Shown here one piece after another: positions 1 to 8,402 of a DNA stretch of 64,000 nt (the stretch's first letter is position 1; each line of letters opens with the position of its first letter). The notes below the pieces were generated by a model. That model was given only the letters and a program-made list of their open reading frames with translations. It was not told the origin of the DNA and ran no database searches. The stretch comes from Mucilaginibacter aquatilis. GTDB taxonomy: Bacteria > Bacteroidota > Bacteroidia > Sphingobacteriales > Sphingobacteriaceae. Location of the stretch: assembly GCF_009755275.1 (NCBI RefSeq), contig NZ_WQLA01000002.1, positions 310,001 through 374,000 on the forward strand, written 5' to 3'. The position numbers were made by a program, and so were the translations under genes.

Positions 1-314
1 GTGGCAGCCTTTATAACTTAAGTCGCCCTATGCACGGAATTTCAACCCCGGTTAAAGTGACTGATAATAACGAGCAATTGTTTAAAGGGTTACCTGAATA
101 CATTAGCGTTGGCAGGTATCACTCGTGGGTAGTATCAAAGCAAGATCTTCCTGAAGTGCTGACTATAACTGCCGTTGATGAAAAAGATGATTCGATAATG
201 GCTTTGCGTCATAAAACATTGGATGTACGCGGCGTGCAGTTTCACCCCGAATCTGTATTAACAGAATATGGTAAGGAGATGATGGGAAACTGGTTAAACC
301 AACCATCAGTATAA
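1..314 (+). CDS. trpG: Anthranilate synthase glutamine amidotransferase subunit (C-terminal part)
   Basis: This is the 3' end of a class I glutamine amidotransferase; the reading frame is open from base 3, so the gene begins before the window. The visible part reads SRPMHG near the start and ends with QFHPES, which holds the His and Glu of the Cys-His-Glu triad; the Cys lies in the missing part. TrpG supplies ammonia from glutamine to TrpE for the first step of tryptophan synthesis in the cytoplasm. The same fold occurs in PabA, but trpC 85 bases downstream favours TrpG. An unusual point is that trpC follows directly, with no trpD between them. Confidence 0.88.
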   Translation, partial: GSLYNLSRPMHGISTPVKVTDNNEQLFKGLPEYISVGRYHSWVVSKQDLPEVLTITAVDEKDDSIMALRHKTLDVRGVQFHPESVLTEYGKEMMGNWLNQPSV

Positions 315-399
315 ACTTCTAACCCTTTAAAAGGTAGAAACAGGACCAAAAGAATTAACAAGTTAACTTAAAAAATTCCACTTGAGTGGGTTAAGGCAT

Positions 400-1182
400 A
401 TGACCATCTTAGATCAGATAGTAGCCAAAAAGCATAAAGAAGTAACAGCATCAAAAATCGTTACACCATATAGTCACCTCGAAGAACGAGAGATGTTCTT
501 GCGCGAGCCTTTATCGTTCCGTGAGTTTTTGCTTGATCCGGCGCGTACGGGTATCATTGCAGAGTTTAAGCGTAAATCGCCGTCAAAAGGCATTATAAAT
601 GATCAGGTGGCTGTGAAGGATGTAACTACGGCTTACGCAGCTGCAGGTGCATCGGCGTTATCGGTGTTAACCGATCGGCACTTTTTTATGGGTGCTAAGA
701 AGGACTTGCTCGAGGCTCGTAAATTTAATGATATACCTTTATTGCGTAAGGATTTCATGATAGATGAATACCAGATTGTGGAAGCTAAAACACTGGGTGC
801 CGATATTATATTACTCATAGCCGCCATACTTACGCCTGAGCAAGTGAAGCAATTTGCTGCATTAGCCAAAAGTATTGGCCTAAGTGTGCTGCTTGAAGTG
901 CATAATTTAGAGGAACTTGAACGCAGCCTGTGCGATAACCTTGATGCCATAGGTGTTAACAACCGCAACCTGGCTGATTTTACGGTGTCGGTAGAAACTT
1001 CGTTTCAACTGGCCGAGCATATACCTGATGGTGTAATGAAAATCTCAGAAAGCGCCATCAGCAATACTCAGGTAATAAGGCAATTGAAAAGCGCAGGGTT
1101 CAACGGCTTTTTAATAGGAGAAAACTTCATGCGTCAGCCTAATCCGGGCGCGGCTATGGCTGAGTTTGTGAAGGAGCTTTAA
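400..1182 (+). CDS. trpC: Indole-3-glycerol phosphate synthase
   Basis: TrpC closes the indole ring, turning carboxyphenylaminodeoxyribulose phosphate into indole-3-glycerol phosphate in tryptophan synthesis. The protein is about 260 residues, normal for the family. Typical stretches are visible: IIAEFKRKSPSKG near the N terminus (substrate-binding Lys), LRKDFMID (catalytic Lys), LLEVHN, GVNNRNL and SESAIS. I chose the ATG at 400; a TTG at 382 in the same frame would add six residues that do not look like family sequence. It sits 85 bases after trpG and is probably co-transcribed with it. The genes trpD, trpF, trpB and trpA are not next to it. Confidence 0.95.
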   Translation: MTILDQIVAKKHKEVTASKIVTPYSHLEEREMFLREPLSFREFLLDPARTGIIAEFKRKSPSKGIINDQVAVKDVTTAYAAAGASALSVLTDRHFFMGAKKDLLEARKFNDIPLLRKDFMIDEYQIVEAKTLGADIILLIAAILTPEQVKQFAALAKSIGLSVLLEVHNLEELERSLCDNLDAIGVNNRNLADFTVSVETSFQLAEHIPDGVMKISESAISNTQVIRQLKSAGFNGFLIGENFMRQPNPGAAMAEFVKEL

Positions 1183-1310
1183 TTTACTTAAACAATTGCT
1201 GCATCAATGTGATTACATACTAAAACTGCCATAATAGCATTAAATACCTGCTGTTAACTTTAAATTAACTTATTTTACAACCTGGCATTTCAATTGATAT
1301 ATAATATTTA

Positions 1311-2495
1311 ATGAAGCAAAAATTTTATGATACTGCTGTGAAGCAGGAAACTGCTGTACTGGTCGGCGTGGTTACACCTGGCCAAACCGACGTACAGACC
1401 AAAGAATACTTAGAAGAACTTGAATTTTTGGTGGATACCGCCGGCGGTAAAACTGTAAATACCTTTACCCAGCGTATGCAAAGACCCGATCGTGCAACTT
1501 TTGTTGGTTCGGGCAAGCTGGAGGAAATAAAAGCATATGTAACTGAAGAAGAAATAGATTTAGTGGTTTTCGACGATGAGCTGTCGCCGTCGCAGCTGCG
1601 TAACATTGAGGCTGAACTAAAAGTAAAGATACTTGACCGAAGCAACCTCATCCTTGATATTTTTGCCGGCCGTGCGCAAACCGCACAGGCTAAAACGCAG
1701 GTTGAGCTGGCCCAGTTACAGTATTTATTACCCCGCCTTACCCGTTTATGGACCCACTTGGAGCGCCAAAAAGGTGGTATTGGTATGCGTGGCCCGGGAG
1801 AGTCACAAATTGAGACTGACCGTCGTTTGATCTTGAATAAAATCTCGTTATTAAAAGAGCGCTTACGTCAAATAGACAAACAAAACGAAACGCAGCGGAA
1901 AAACCGTCATCAACTGGTGCGCACTGCTTTGGTAGGTTATACCAACGTTGGTAAATCAACCATTATGAACATGATTTCCAAATCGGAGGTGTTTGCGGAG
2001 AATAAATTGTTTGCCACGCTTGATACTACCGTGCGTAAGGTTGTGGTTGAAAATTTGCCGTTCCTTTTGTCAGATACGGTTGGATTCATTCGTAAGTTGC
2101 CTCACCATTTGGTAGAGTGTTTTAAATCAACGCTTGATGAGGTACGTGAAGCCGATATTTTGATCCATGTGGTTGATGTGTCGCATCCGAGCTTTGAAGA
2201 TCAGATAAATACGGTTAATGAAACGTTGAAAGATCTTGGCGCATTGGATAAACCGGTTATTACTGTTTTCAATAAAATAGATGCCTACCAGCCAACGCCA
2301 ATTCACGCAGAAGATCCGGCAGAGCCGCTTACCCTTGAAGACTTTAAGCACAGTTGGATGGCCAGTCATAACAGTCCGGCTATATTTATATCGGCCCTCA
2401 AGAAAGAAAACGTTGAGGAGTTTAGAAAGCTGCTGTATGATAAGGTAATTGCCATTCATACCGAGCGATATCCATACGATCAGTTATTATACTAA
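1311..2495 (+). CDS. hflX: GTPase HflX, ribosome-associated
   Basis: HflX is a translational GTPase that binds the large ribosomal subunit and helps rescue or split stalled ribosomes, often under heat or other stress. The 394-residue protein has the N-terminal glycine-rich HflX domain (FVGSGK near residue 65, GIGMRGPGESQIETDRR near 156-172), a coiled region, then the G domain with P-loop GYTNVGKST (residues 209-217), DTVGF (G3) and NKID (G4). Length and motif order are normal. It stands alone after trpC and is followed by a strong hairpin terminator. Confidence 0.95.
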   Translation: MKQKFYDTAVKQETAVLVGVVTPGQTDVQTKEYLEELEFLVDTAGGKTVNTFTQRMQRPDRATFVGSGKLEEIKAYVTEEEIDLVVFDDELSPSQLRNIEAELKVKILDRSNLILDIFAGRAQTAQAKTQVELAQLQYLLPRLTRLWTHLERQKGGIGMRGPGESQIETDRRLILNKISLLKERLRQIDKQNETQRKNRHQLVRTALVGYTNVGKSTIMNMISKSEVFAENKLFATLDTTVRKVVVENLPFLLSDTVGFIRKLPHHLVECFKSTLDEVREADILIHVVDVSHPSFEDQINTVNETLKDLGALDKPVITVFNKIDAYQPTPIHAEDPAEPLTLEDFKHSWMASHNSPAIFISALKKENVEEFRKLLYDKVIAIHTERYPYDQLLY

Positions 2496-2501
2496 TTGTT
2501 T

Positions 2502-2540
2502 TAAATTCAAAAGCCACCCTAAAGGTGGCTTTTGAATTTA
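2502..2540. terminator. Bidirectional hairpin terminator after hflX
   Basis: Perfect 17-base inverted repeat (2502-2518 and 2524-2540) with a 5-base loop. The A/T-rich outer arms give a U-rich tail on either strand, so it can end hflX on the + strand and the glycosyltransferase transcript on the - strand. Confidence 0.85.
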
Positions 2541-2544
2541 ATTA

Positions 2545-3423
2545 CTACTTCACTATTTTATAATTTCTGTATTCACTCACGCGCCAGCCTGTCCAGTCTT
2601 CAATTTTTTGGAGGGCTTTACGCCTGAACGACATTTTCTTTTTCAATTTTTCTGGGTCCACTTCCAGTTTCCAGTTTTGTGCGTTAATACGCGGTTGCAT
2701 TACCGCCGGGTGTGTGCCATCAAATGGTAGCAAGCGGTCTGCATTTTTAAAATCAAACTCAAATGTTTCGGGCAAGTTTTCGGCTATCCAGCTGTCATCA
2801 TGATAGAACTGGTTAAAGTTACGCAGTTTACCTTCGAGGCCTTTGGGAGGCTTCACTCAGCCATAATGATAAATATAAGCATCTATGAGTTTAACATTAA
2901 TCTTACGCTCGCCGAGCCTGAAACCCTGTGCATCGCGGTAGGCATGTATGCGTTTATCGTTACGTAAAATGCGTATCTCGCGGCGGTACCAGCGGCGCGA
3001 ATGGGCGTAGTGGCTGTACGAACCATAAAAATGCTGGTACTTAAATAAAAGTCCCTCCACTTTGGCATCATTAAGATTGTCCTCCATTTCCTTTTTAATA
3101 ATTGAAAGATATTTTTCGTGAACAATCTCATCGCCCTGAATATAAAACGCCCAGTCAACATCTGATGATATAGCTGCAAAGGCTTTATCGGTTTCGGCAG
3201 CAAAAACAGCTCCCCCTTCCCGTATCGCTTCATTCCATACGGTATTGATGACTTTTATTTTAGATGAATTAATGCCCCGTATTAGCTCTTCTGTTTGGTC
3301 ATCGCTATTTCCCAAAGCAACTACAAATTCATCGCAAATGGATAGTATGGATGTAATGGCCTCAACAACGGGGTAATCATTTTTAACCGCATTGCGGATG
3401 AAGGTAAAGCCGGCAACTTTCAT
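2545..3423 (-). pseudogene. Family 2 glycosyltransferase interrupted by an in-frame TGA
   Basis: Two adjacent open frames in the same phase make up one glycosyltransferase of about 291 residues. The N-terminal 188 residues (from the ATG at 3423) carry a family 2 type fold with the motif FYIQGDEIVHE as the likely metal/nucleotide-sugar DxD equivalent. The frame stops at a TGA at 2857-2859, directly after YIYHYG, and resumes at once with VKPPKG for 103 more residues that look like the normal C terminus (including GTHPAVM). A Trp (TGG) at that point would restore the protein, so one G-to-A change explains the break. It may be a true pseudogene, a recent mutation or a sequencing error. A GTG at 2854-2856 could restart the second part, but that part alone lacks the catalytic domain. 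It faces the hflX terminator. Confidence 0.8.
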
Positions 3424-3514
3424 TTAATTTGAAGGATATGCAGTAAAGGTAATAAACAAAGTTGGTTTGCTTTAGCCAACAGCTTGCCTTTACTGCTTGT
3501 ATATTTGGCATATA

Positions 3515-4465
3515 ATGAACTTGTTTGATCTTGAAATCGCCATCCAGAAAAATAAGCTGCCGTATTACATTGGTAACTTTTTGAAGCGTATGCTGCCCGC
3601 AGGCGCGCTTGCCAACCGCTTGAGGGAGATAGATAACTATGGGGCTGCTGAAATTTACGACCGGGTTGGCTACTATAATAAACTTCCTATGGGTAGCGTG
3701 TTAGGAGATGACCCGACCGCATTAAAAGATATACTCAAACTCAAAAGCCCCAGCGCTTACCGTTATGATACTTTTGAATACTCACGGTTCTTTCCGGGTG
3801 GGCTAAATGCAAACTTTTTGTTTGGCGATGTGATAAATACACCCGAAGTGCCAACCATTCAAAAAAGCCGACCTGTTGCAGGCGATAATAGGAATGCGGT
3901 GTTACTTAAGCTTGATAAAAAACGGCATTACCTGTTTGTAAAGGATAAGAAACCATTTATACAAAAGAAGGATCTGCTCATTGGTCGCTCGGCGGTAAAC
4001 CAGGAGCATCGCGTCCGGTTCATGGAAATGTACTTTAACCACCCGTTATGCAACTTAGGACAGGTAAACACCAATAATGGAAAGCCCGACTGGGTAAAAC
4101 CTAAAACTCCCATCAGTACCCACCTTGATTATAAATTTATTTTGAGTTTGGAGGGCTGGGATGTGGCTACCAATCTCAAGTGGATCATGTCGTCAAACTC
4201 CATTGCGGTAATGCCTAAACCTAAATATGAAACCTGGTATATGGAAGGCCGACTAATTCCCGACCATCATTATATCTGTATAAAAGATGATTACTCCGAC
4301 CTGGAAGAACGGTTAAACCACTATATAGCGCATGAGCAGGATGCGCTTACCATTATAAGTAACGCCAATGCATGGGTAAAACAGTTTCAAGATAAACGCA
4401 AGGAAGATCTTATTAGCTTACTGGTATTGCAAAAGTATTTTGAATGTACAGGGCAGCCGGTTTAA
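3515..4465 (+). CDS. Glycosyltransferase of the CAP10/LpsA (GT90-like) type
   Basis: The C-terminal half (HLDYKFILSLEGWDVATN, then SNSIAVMPKP, ETWYMEGRLIPDHHYI, and an acidic DDYSDLEE stretch) matches what I know of the CAP10 or lipopolysaccharide-modifying glycosyltransferase family, which adds xylose or glucose to surface glycans. The N-terminal half is less recognisable. The ATG at 3515 gives 316 residues; a TTG 18 bases earlier is less likely. There is no signal peptide or membrane segment, so it should act on the cytoplasmic face. It lies in a cluster of glycosyltransferase genes on alternating strands and its stop overlaps the stop of the convergent next gene by four bases. The donor and acceptor cannot be read from the sequence. 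Confidence 0.75.
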   Translation: MNLFDLEIAIQKNKLPYYIGNFLKRMLPAGALANRLREIDNYGAAEIYDRVGYYNKLPMGSVLGDDPTALKDILKLKSPSAYRYDTFEYSRFFPGGLNANFLFGDVINTPEVPTIQKSRPVAGDNRNAVLLKLDKKRHYLFVKDKKPFIQKKDLLIGRSAVNQEHRVRFMEMYFNHPLCNLGQVNTNNGKPDWVKPKTPISTHLDYKFILSLEGWDVATNLKWIMSSNSIAVMPKPKYETWYMEGRLIPDHHYICIKDDYSDLEERLNHYIAHEQDALTIISNANAWVKQFQDKRKEDLISLLVLQKYFECTGQPV

Positions 4466-5550
4466 ATTACCGATTGATAAACCCTGATGGTATTTTTCAC
4501 GCAAGCATCCATGGTAAAATGGCCCAGGCGTTCGGTACCTTTTTGCTTTAGCTCTTGCTGTAGTGATGTATTGTCCAGTACTTTTTTAACGGCTTGTCCT
4601 ATATCATTAGGCTCATGCGGATCAAAATAGACAGCCGCATCGGCCGCCACTTCGGGCAGGCAACTGCTGTTACTGCAAATTACAGGACATTGGTTGGCAA
4701 AGGCTTCCAGCAGTGGTAGGCCAAAGCCTTCATGCAACGAGGGGAAAGCAAAGCATAAAGCCTGTGTATAAAGTTGCTGCAATACCTCATCAGTTACATC
4801 CATTTGATGGCACTGGCTGGTAACATTCAGCTCTTTAAAGGTTTGCAATTCATCCTTTGTAAATGCCTTACCTCCGGCGCAAACAAGGTTCAATGATTTA
4901 TCTTGTTTTAACAATGGTTCTATACCGGCAATAAACCTATTAAAATTTTTATAATGCCAGCGTTCACCTACGTATAATATAAAGCGGGAAGGTAGGGTAT
5001 GGTTATGTTGGGCCGTGTTGCTTAAGCCCCAGTAGCCGTGATGTACTACCTGTATTTTACCGGCCATGTGCGGGTATACCTTTATAATATCCTGTCTTGT
5101 AAACTCGGATATAGCTATAATGGCATCGGCTTTCTCCATTACCGCTTTTTTGCGCAAAGCAACGTGCGCGGCGTTGCTAATATATTGCGGGTGTAGCTCG
5201 TGTACCATATCATGTATGGTAACTACGCAGGGCTTTTTAAGGTACTTTATAAAGTAAGGATCATCAAACGTTGGATGGAATACATCAAAATTTCCCCGCT
5301 TAACATTCCAGCGTGAGTAGCGGCGGTTCCAGGCGTAGTACTTTTTTTGTTTACCGGCAAATAGCTTTCTACCTATATTATTATTGAACAAAAAAGGCTC
5401 GTGTTTAACGTATTCGTTTTCCGAATAAAGTGCTGTAATAGTACTTTGGTGGCCAGTCTTATTAAGGCCACTATGCAAGTTGGCAAAGTAGCGTGATATA
5501 CCGCCATACTTTTGTATCGAAAACATTTGATGATCAATCAGTATCTTCAT
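4462..5550 (-). CDS. Family 4 (group 1) glycosyltransferase
   Basis: A 362-residue GT-B fold enzyme that likely adds a sugar to a lipid-linked surface glycan. The N-terminal domain starts with MKILIDHQMFSIQKYGGISRYF, typical of retaining mannosyl- or glucosyl-transferases. The C-terminal domain contains ILYVGERWHYKN and the signature FPSLHEGFGLPLLEAFA with the EX7E pair that binds the nucleotide sugar. It is followed seven bases upstream on the same strand by another glycosyltransferase gene (5557-6294), so the two form an operon. The sugar specificity is not visible. Confidence 0.9.
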   Translation of the reverse strand: MKILIDHQMFSIQKYGGISRYFANLHSGLNKTGHQSTITALYSENEYVKHEPFLFNNNIGRKLFAGKQKKYYAWNRRYSRWNVKRGNFDVFHPTFDDPYFIKYLKKPCVVTIHDMVHELHPQYISNAAHVALRKKAVMEKADAIIAISEFTRQDIIKVYPHMAGKIQVVHHGYWGLSNTAQHNHTLPSRFILYVGERWHYKNFNRFIAGIEPLLKQDKSLNLVCAGGKAFTKDELQTFKELNVTSQCHQMDVTDEVLQQLYTQALCFAFPSLHEGFGLPLLEAFANQCPVICSNSSCLPEVAADAAVYFDPHEPNDIGQAVKKVLDNTSLQQELKQKGTERLGHFTMDACVKNTIRVYQSVI

Positions 5551-5556
5551 GCTGGC

Positions 5557-6294
5557 TTAAAAAAAGTTACTGCCGGGGCGGCTTTGCTCCTTACGGCGTT
5601 TGTATAAAAAGCGCAGGTACATTACCCAACCCATGCTTTTTTTAATAATTTCGGGCTTGTCGCGCTTAAAGGCTTCATCCTGCGCTACGGCCGAAAATCC
5701 GGTAAGGTTATACCAGGCCACGTTAATATCTATATACTTTTTATCAAAGTCTTTGTCGCCCCAGCATTGCAGGTTTAGGGCGTAATCGGCAAATACCTTA
5801 TAGTTGATATTGTATTTGTATTTTTTGAAAACTGCCGCCGGGTAAAAGATGCTTTGATGATTGATAACATATTTAGCCATGCGATACGCAGAAAATTTGC
5901 CTGTAAACAGCGGCTCATCGGCAACAGTATTACCATAGTAAATAGTGTTAGCTTTTTTTAACTGAAAGGCCATCTGGCTAAAGCCAGGCAACAAGCGGTC
6001 ATCGGCGCCTAAAAAATATAGCCATTTCCCTGTTGCCATAGCTACACCTTTATTTAAGGCATCATAAATGCCTTCATCGGGTTCGCTAATCCATTTGCCA
6101 ATGTGTTTATTATACTGCTGTAGTATGGCTGTGGTTCCGTCGGTGCTTTGGGCATCTACAATAATAAGCTCTATAGACGGATAGATTTGGGCAACAATTG
6201 AATCAATGCAAGCAGGCAATACATTGGCAGCATTATAGGTGGCTATAATTATACTTAAGCGAGGGTGTTCAATATGTGTGTTGCCTTTTTCCAT
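5557..6294 (-). CDS. Family 2 glycosyltransferase
   Basis: A GT-A fold enzyme of 245 residues. The N terminus reads LSIIIATYNAANVLPACIDSI, and DAQSTDGT and FLGADDR (DxD-like metal site) follow at about residues 45 and 95. This is the WcaA-like group that transfers one sugar in capsule, O-antigen or exopolysaccharide synthesis. There is no membrane segment. It is the first gene of a two-gene - strand operon with the family 4 enzyme, six bases apart. Upstream on the - strand a TATATTTG element lies 11 bases before the ATG. Confidence 0.88.
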   Translation of the reverse strand: MEKGNTHIEHPRLSIIIATYNAANVLPACIDSIVAQIYPSIELIIVDAQSTDGTTAILQQYNKHIGKWISEPDEGIYDALNKGVAMATGKWLYFLGADDRLLPGFSQMAFQLKKANTIYYGNTVADEPLFTGKFSAYRMAKYVINHQSIFYPAAVFKKYKYNINYKVFADYALNLQCWGDKDFDKKYIDINVAWYNLTGFSAVAQDEAFKRDKPEIIKKSMGWVMYLRFLYKRRKEQSRPGSNFF

Positions 6295-6362
6295 GCCTAA
6301 GAGGGCAAATATATAATTGTTTATTAAGGTGCTGATTTAGCATATACTTTTAATTTTGCCAC

Positions 6363-7475
6363 ATGGCAGTTAGCATTGATGTAGTTATACCCTCTTTCAG
6401 ATTAGATGAACGGTATTTGCTGCCTATTCTTAAGCTTGATGTACCTGCAAATGTTATTGTAAATTATTACATAGTTGCCGATAACCCAAAAGTAAAAGTG
6501 CCTGATGCTGTTTGGCAGCAAAGCCAGCTAAATAACGTGCATCTTATTATCAATGAGCATAACCTTGGCTTCTCCAAAACGCGAAATAAAGGTATTGATG
6601 CCGGGCAAGGTGACTGGATATTGTTACTGGATGACGACATAACACCGCACCCCAATCTTTTAGAAGCTTATGCACAACAAATAAATATTAAGCCTTATGC
6701 ATTAGGCTTTGTTGGGGTAACAAACTTTCCTCCTGTGATGAATGCGGTAACACAAGCTCTGCATATTACAGGAGTATCTACCCATTTTCAGCGGGCGCAA
6801 CGTGAGGAAGAAATGTACTGGTCGGCCACCTCTAATTTTATGCTTAACCGTGGGCTGCTGGCCAGTCGCAGGTTTTTACCCGAACTTACCAAAAGTACAG
6901 AGGATATGGAGTTTCTATTCCGCAATGCTTTTGAAAACGAATTAAAGCAGTACCAGTCTGCCCCGCTGGCCATAGTAACACATCCATGGTGGAACAATGG
7001 TGCGCAACAAACACGGCGCATGTTTCTTTACGGACAAGGGGCTGGTGAAGTAGCACGCCTTTGGCCGGTTAAACTGTATAACTTTTACGATTTCACCACT
7101 ACTACCGAAACGCTTCTGCTGTTATTGCTTATTTCAATGCCATTATACATAGTTGGTGTGCCCTTAAAATACATTTGGTACGCTGCCGGTGCACAAATAT
7201 TTGCCGAGGTTTTAACTAATGCTTACCGGGCATTTAAAATTGAAAAAACTTTTAACCCAGCTGTAGTATGGCAGGTAACTTGGCATAAAAATGCGATGGA
7301 ATTGGGGAGGTTATGGGACGCCTTGGTTAATGCAGATGTAAAGAGCTTTGCCCGCCGTACCGATGGAAGCTTTAGAAAGCCATACCCGCAAGCATTTAGG
7401 TTTAACCGTTTGAAAATTGTAAAGATGGCGTTGTTTGTTTTACTATTTGCCTTGCTTAGTGTTGCGGTTGATTAA
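6363..7475 (+). CDS. Family 2 glycosyltransferase with C-terminal membrane segments
   Basis: A 370-residue protein with an N-terminal GT-A domain (VDVVIPSFRLDERYLLP-like start, NLGFSKTRNKGIDAG, and LLLDDDITPHP as the metal-binding DxD). After residue 240 it has hydrophobic stretches (LLLLLLISMPLYIVGVPLKYIW region) and ends in a further hydrophobic helix, so it is probably anchored in the inner membrane. A TAATTTTG element ends only four bases before the ATG, which would leave almost no leader if it is a real -7 box. The stop overlaps the convergent neighbour by four bases. The substrate is unknown. Confidence 0.87.
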   Translation: MAVSIDVVIPSFRLDERYLLPILKLDVPANVIVNYYIVADNPKVKVPDAVWQQSQLNNVHLIINEHNLGFSKTRNKGIDAGQGDWILLLDDDITPHPNLLEAYAQQINIKPYALGFVGVTNFPPVMNAVTQALHITGVSTHFQRAQREEEMYWSATSNFMLNRGLLASRRFLPELTKSTEDMEFLFRNAFENELKQYQSAPLAIVTHPWWNNGAQQTRRMFLYGQGAGEVARLWPVKLYNFYDFTTTTETLLLLLLISMPLYIVGVPLKYIWYAAGAQIFAEVLTNAYRAFKIEKTFNPAVVWQVTWHKNAMELGRLWDALVNADVKSFARRTDGSFRKPYPQAFRFNRLKIVKMALFVLLFALLSVAVD

Positions 7476-8290
7476 ACTTCGTGGTACCCGCTTGGGCAGT
7501 AGGTAAGTTTTTCTTCAACCGTTTTACGATAGATAAGTTCGTTGGGTAAAAAGTTTTCGCGGTCGTGTATACGGTGAAAGATGTGATAGCTTATAGCTGC
7601 CATTTTAAGCCGTTTTTTTAGGATGCCTGCGTTAATTAAACGGGCGGCAAACTCGTAATCTTCCCAACCCCAGCCTTCAAAATTATTATAGTAACCGTTT
7701 ACCTTAATATAGTCTTCGCGCCAAAATGCCAGATTACAGCCCTTCACATTCCAGGGGCTGCGCGGATTAGGCTTATAAAACATAGAAAATAGAGGAATGC
7801 GTATAGCATTAAAACGGCTGTATACACCGGGAGAAAGTGAGCTGAAGTTTATCTGTTTGCTTTGGAGTATTTCCGTGGTTTTCTCTTCATTGAGCATGGC
7901 ACGGCTTCCCTGCATAAAAAAGCCTTTACGTGCAGCACGTTCATGATCGGCTACAAATTTTGGTGTTACTATTATATCACCGTCTATTTCAATAATATAA
8001 TCGGCCGAGCCCATTTTAACAGCCTTATTAAGTGCCAAACATTTACGAAAGCCTTTGTCTTCTTGCCAGGCATGATGTATGGGAATATCAAAAAGGCTAC
8101 GGTAACGGTCAATAAGCTGCCTGGTATCTTCCCGCGAACCATCATCGGCAATCATGATTTCGTTGGGCATACGGGTTTGTCTTAACAAGCTTAATAACAC
8201 CAATTCAAGGGCTTCGGGCCAGTTATAAGTTGATATTAAAACCCCTATGCTCAACTTTTCGTTATGCTTTGTATTGGTGCTGTCAGCCAT
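7472..8290 (-). CDS. Family 2 glycosyltransferase with a galactosyltransferase-type C-terminal domain
   Basis: A 272-residue soluble GT-A enzyme. The N-terminal part has IGVLISTYNWPEALELVL, then IADDGSREDT and IEIDGDIIVTP (DxD site). The C-terminal part, GCNLAFWREDYIKVNGY followed by FEGWGWEDYEFAARL, is the signature of the GT7-type C-terminal domain found in chondroitin-synthase-like enzymes. It likely adds GalNAc, Gal or a similar sugar to a surface glycan. It is the outermost gene of the cluster. A TATCTTTG element lies nine bases before its ATG on the - strand. Confidence 0.9.
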   Translation of the reverse strand: MADSTNTKHNEKLSIGVLISTYNWPEALELVLLSLLRQTRMPNEIMIADDGSREDTRQLIDRYRSLFDIPIHHAWQEDKGFRKCLALNKAVKMGSADYIIEIDGDIIVTPKFVADHERAARKGFFMQGSRAMLNEEKTTEILQSKQINFSSLSPGVYSRFNAIRIPLFSMFYKPNPRSPWNVKGCNLAFWREDYIKVNGYYNNFEGWGWEDYEFAARLINAGILKKRLKMAAISYHIFHRIHDRENFLPNELIYRKTVEEKLTYCPSGYHEV

Positions 8291-8350
8291 ATTAATTCAC
8301 AAAGATACAAATTGAGAAGTTTTTGCCCTCGTTCGTAGCAGGGTGCACTT

Positions 8351-8384
8351 TATAAAAACGCCCGACTGGTACTCAGTCGGGCGT
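8351..8384 (-). terminator. Hairpin terminator of the aminopeptidase P gene
   Basis: Perfect 10-base inverted repeat (8358-8367 and 8375-8384) with a 7-base loop, followed on the - strand by a run of T. It lies 19 bases after the stop of the gene at 8403-9692. Confidence 0.85.
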
Positions 8385-8402
8385 CATAATTATACAGCTT
8401 TG

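Noticed and set aside
2545..2856. Separate 103-residue gene starting with GTG at 2856
   Set aside because: It is in phase with the preceding frame and continues the glycosyltransferase; it lacks any domain of its own.
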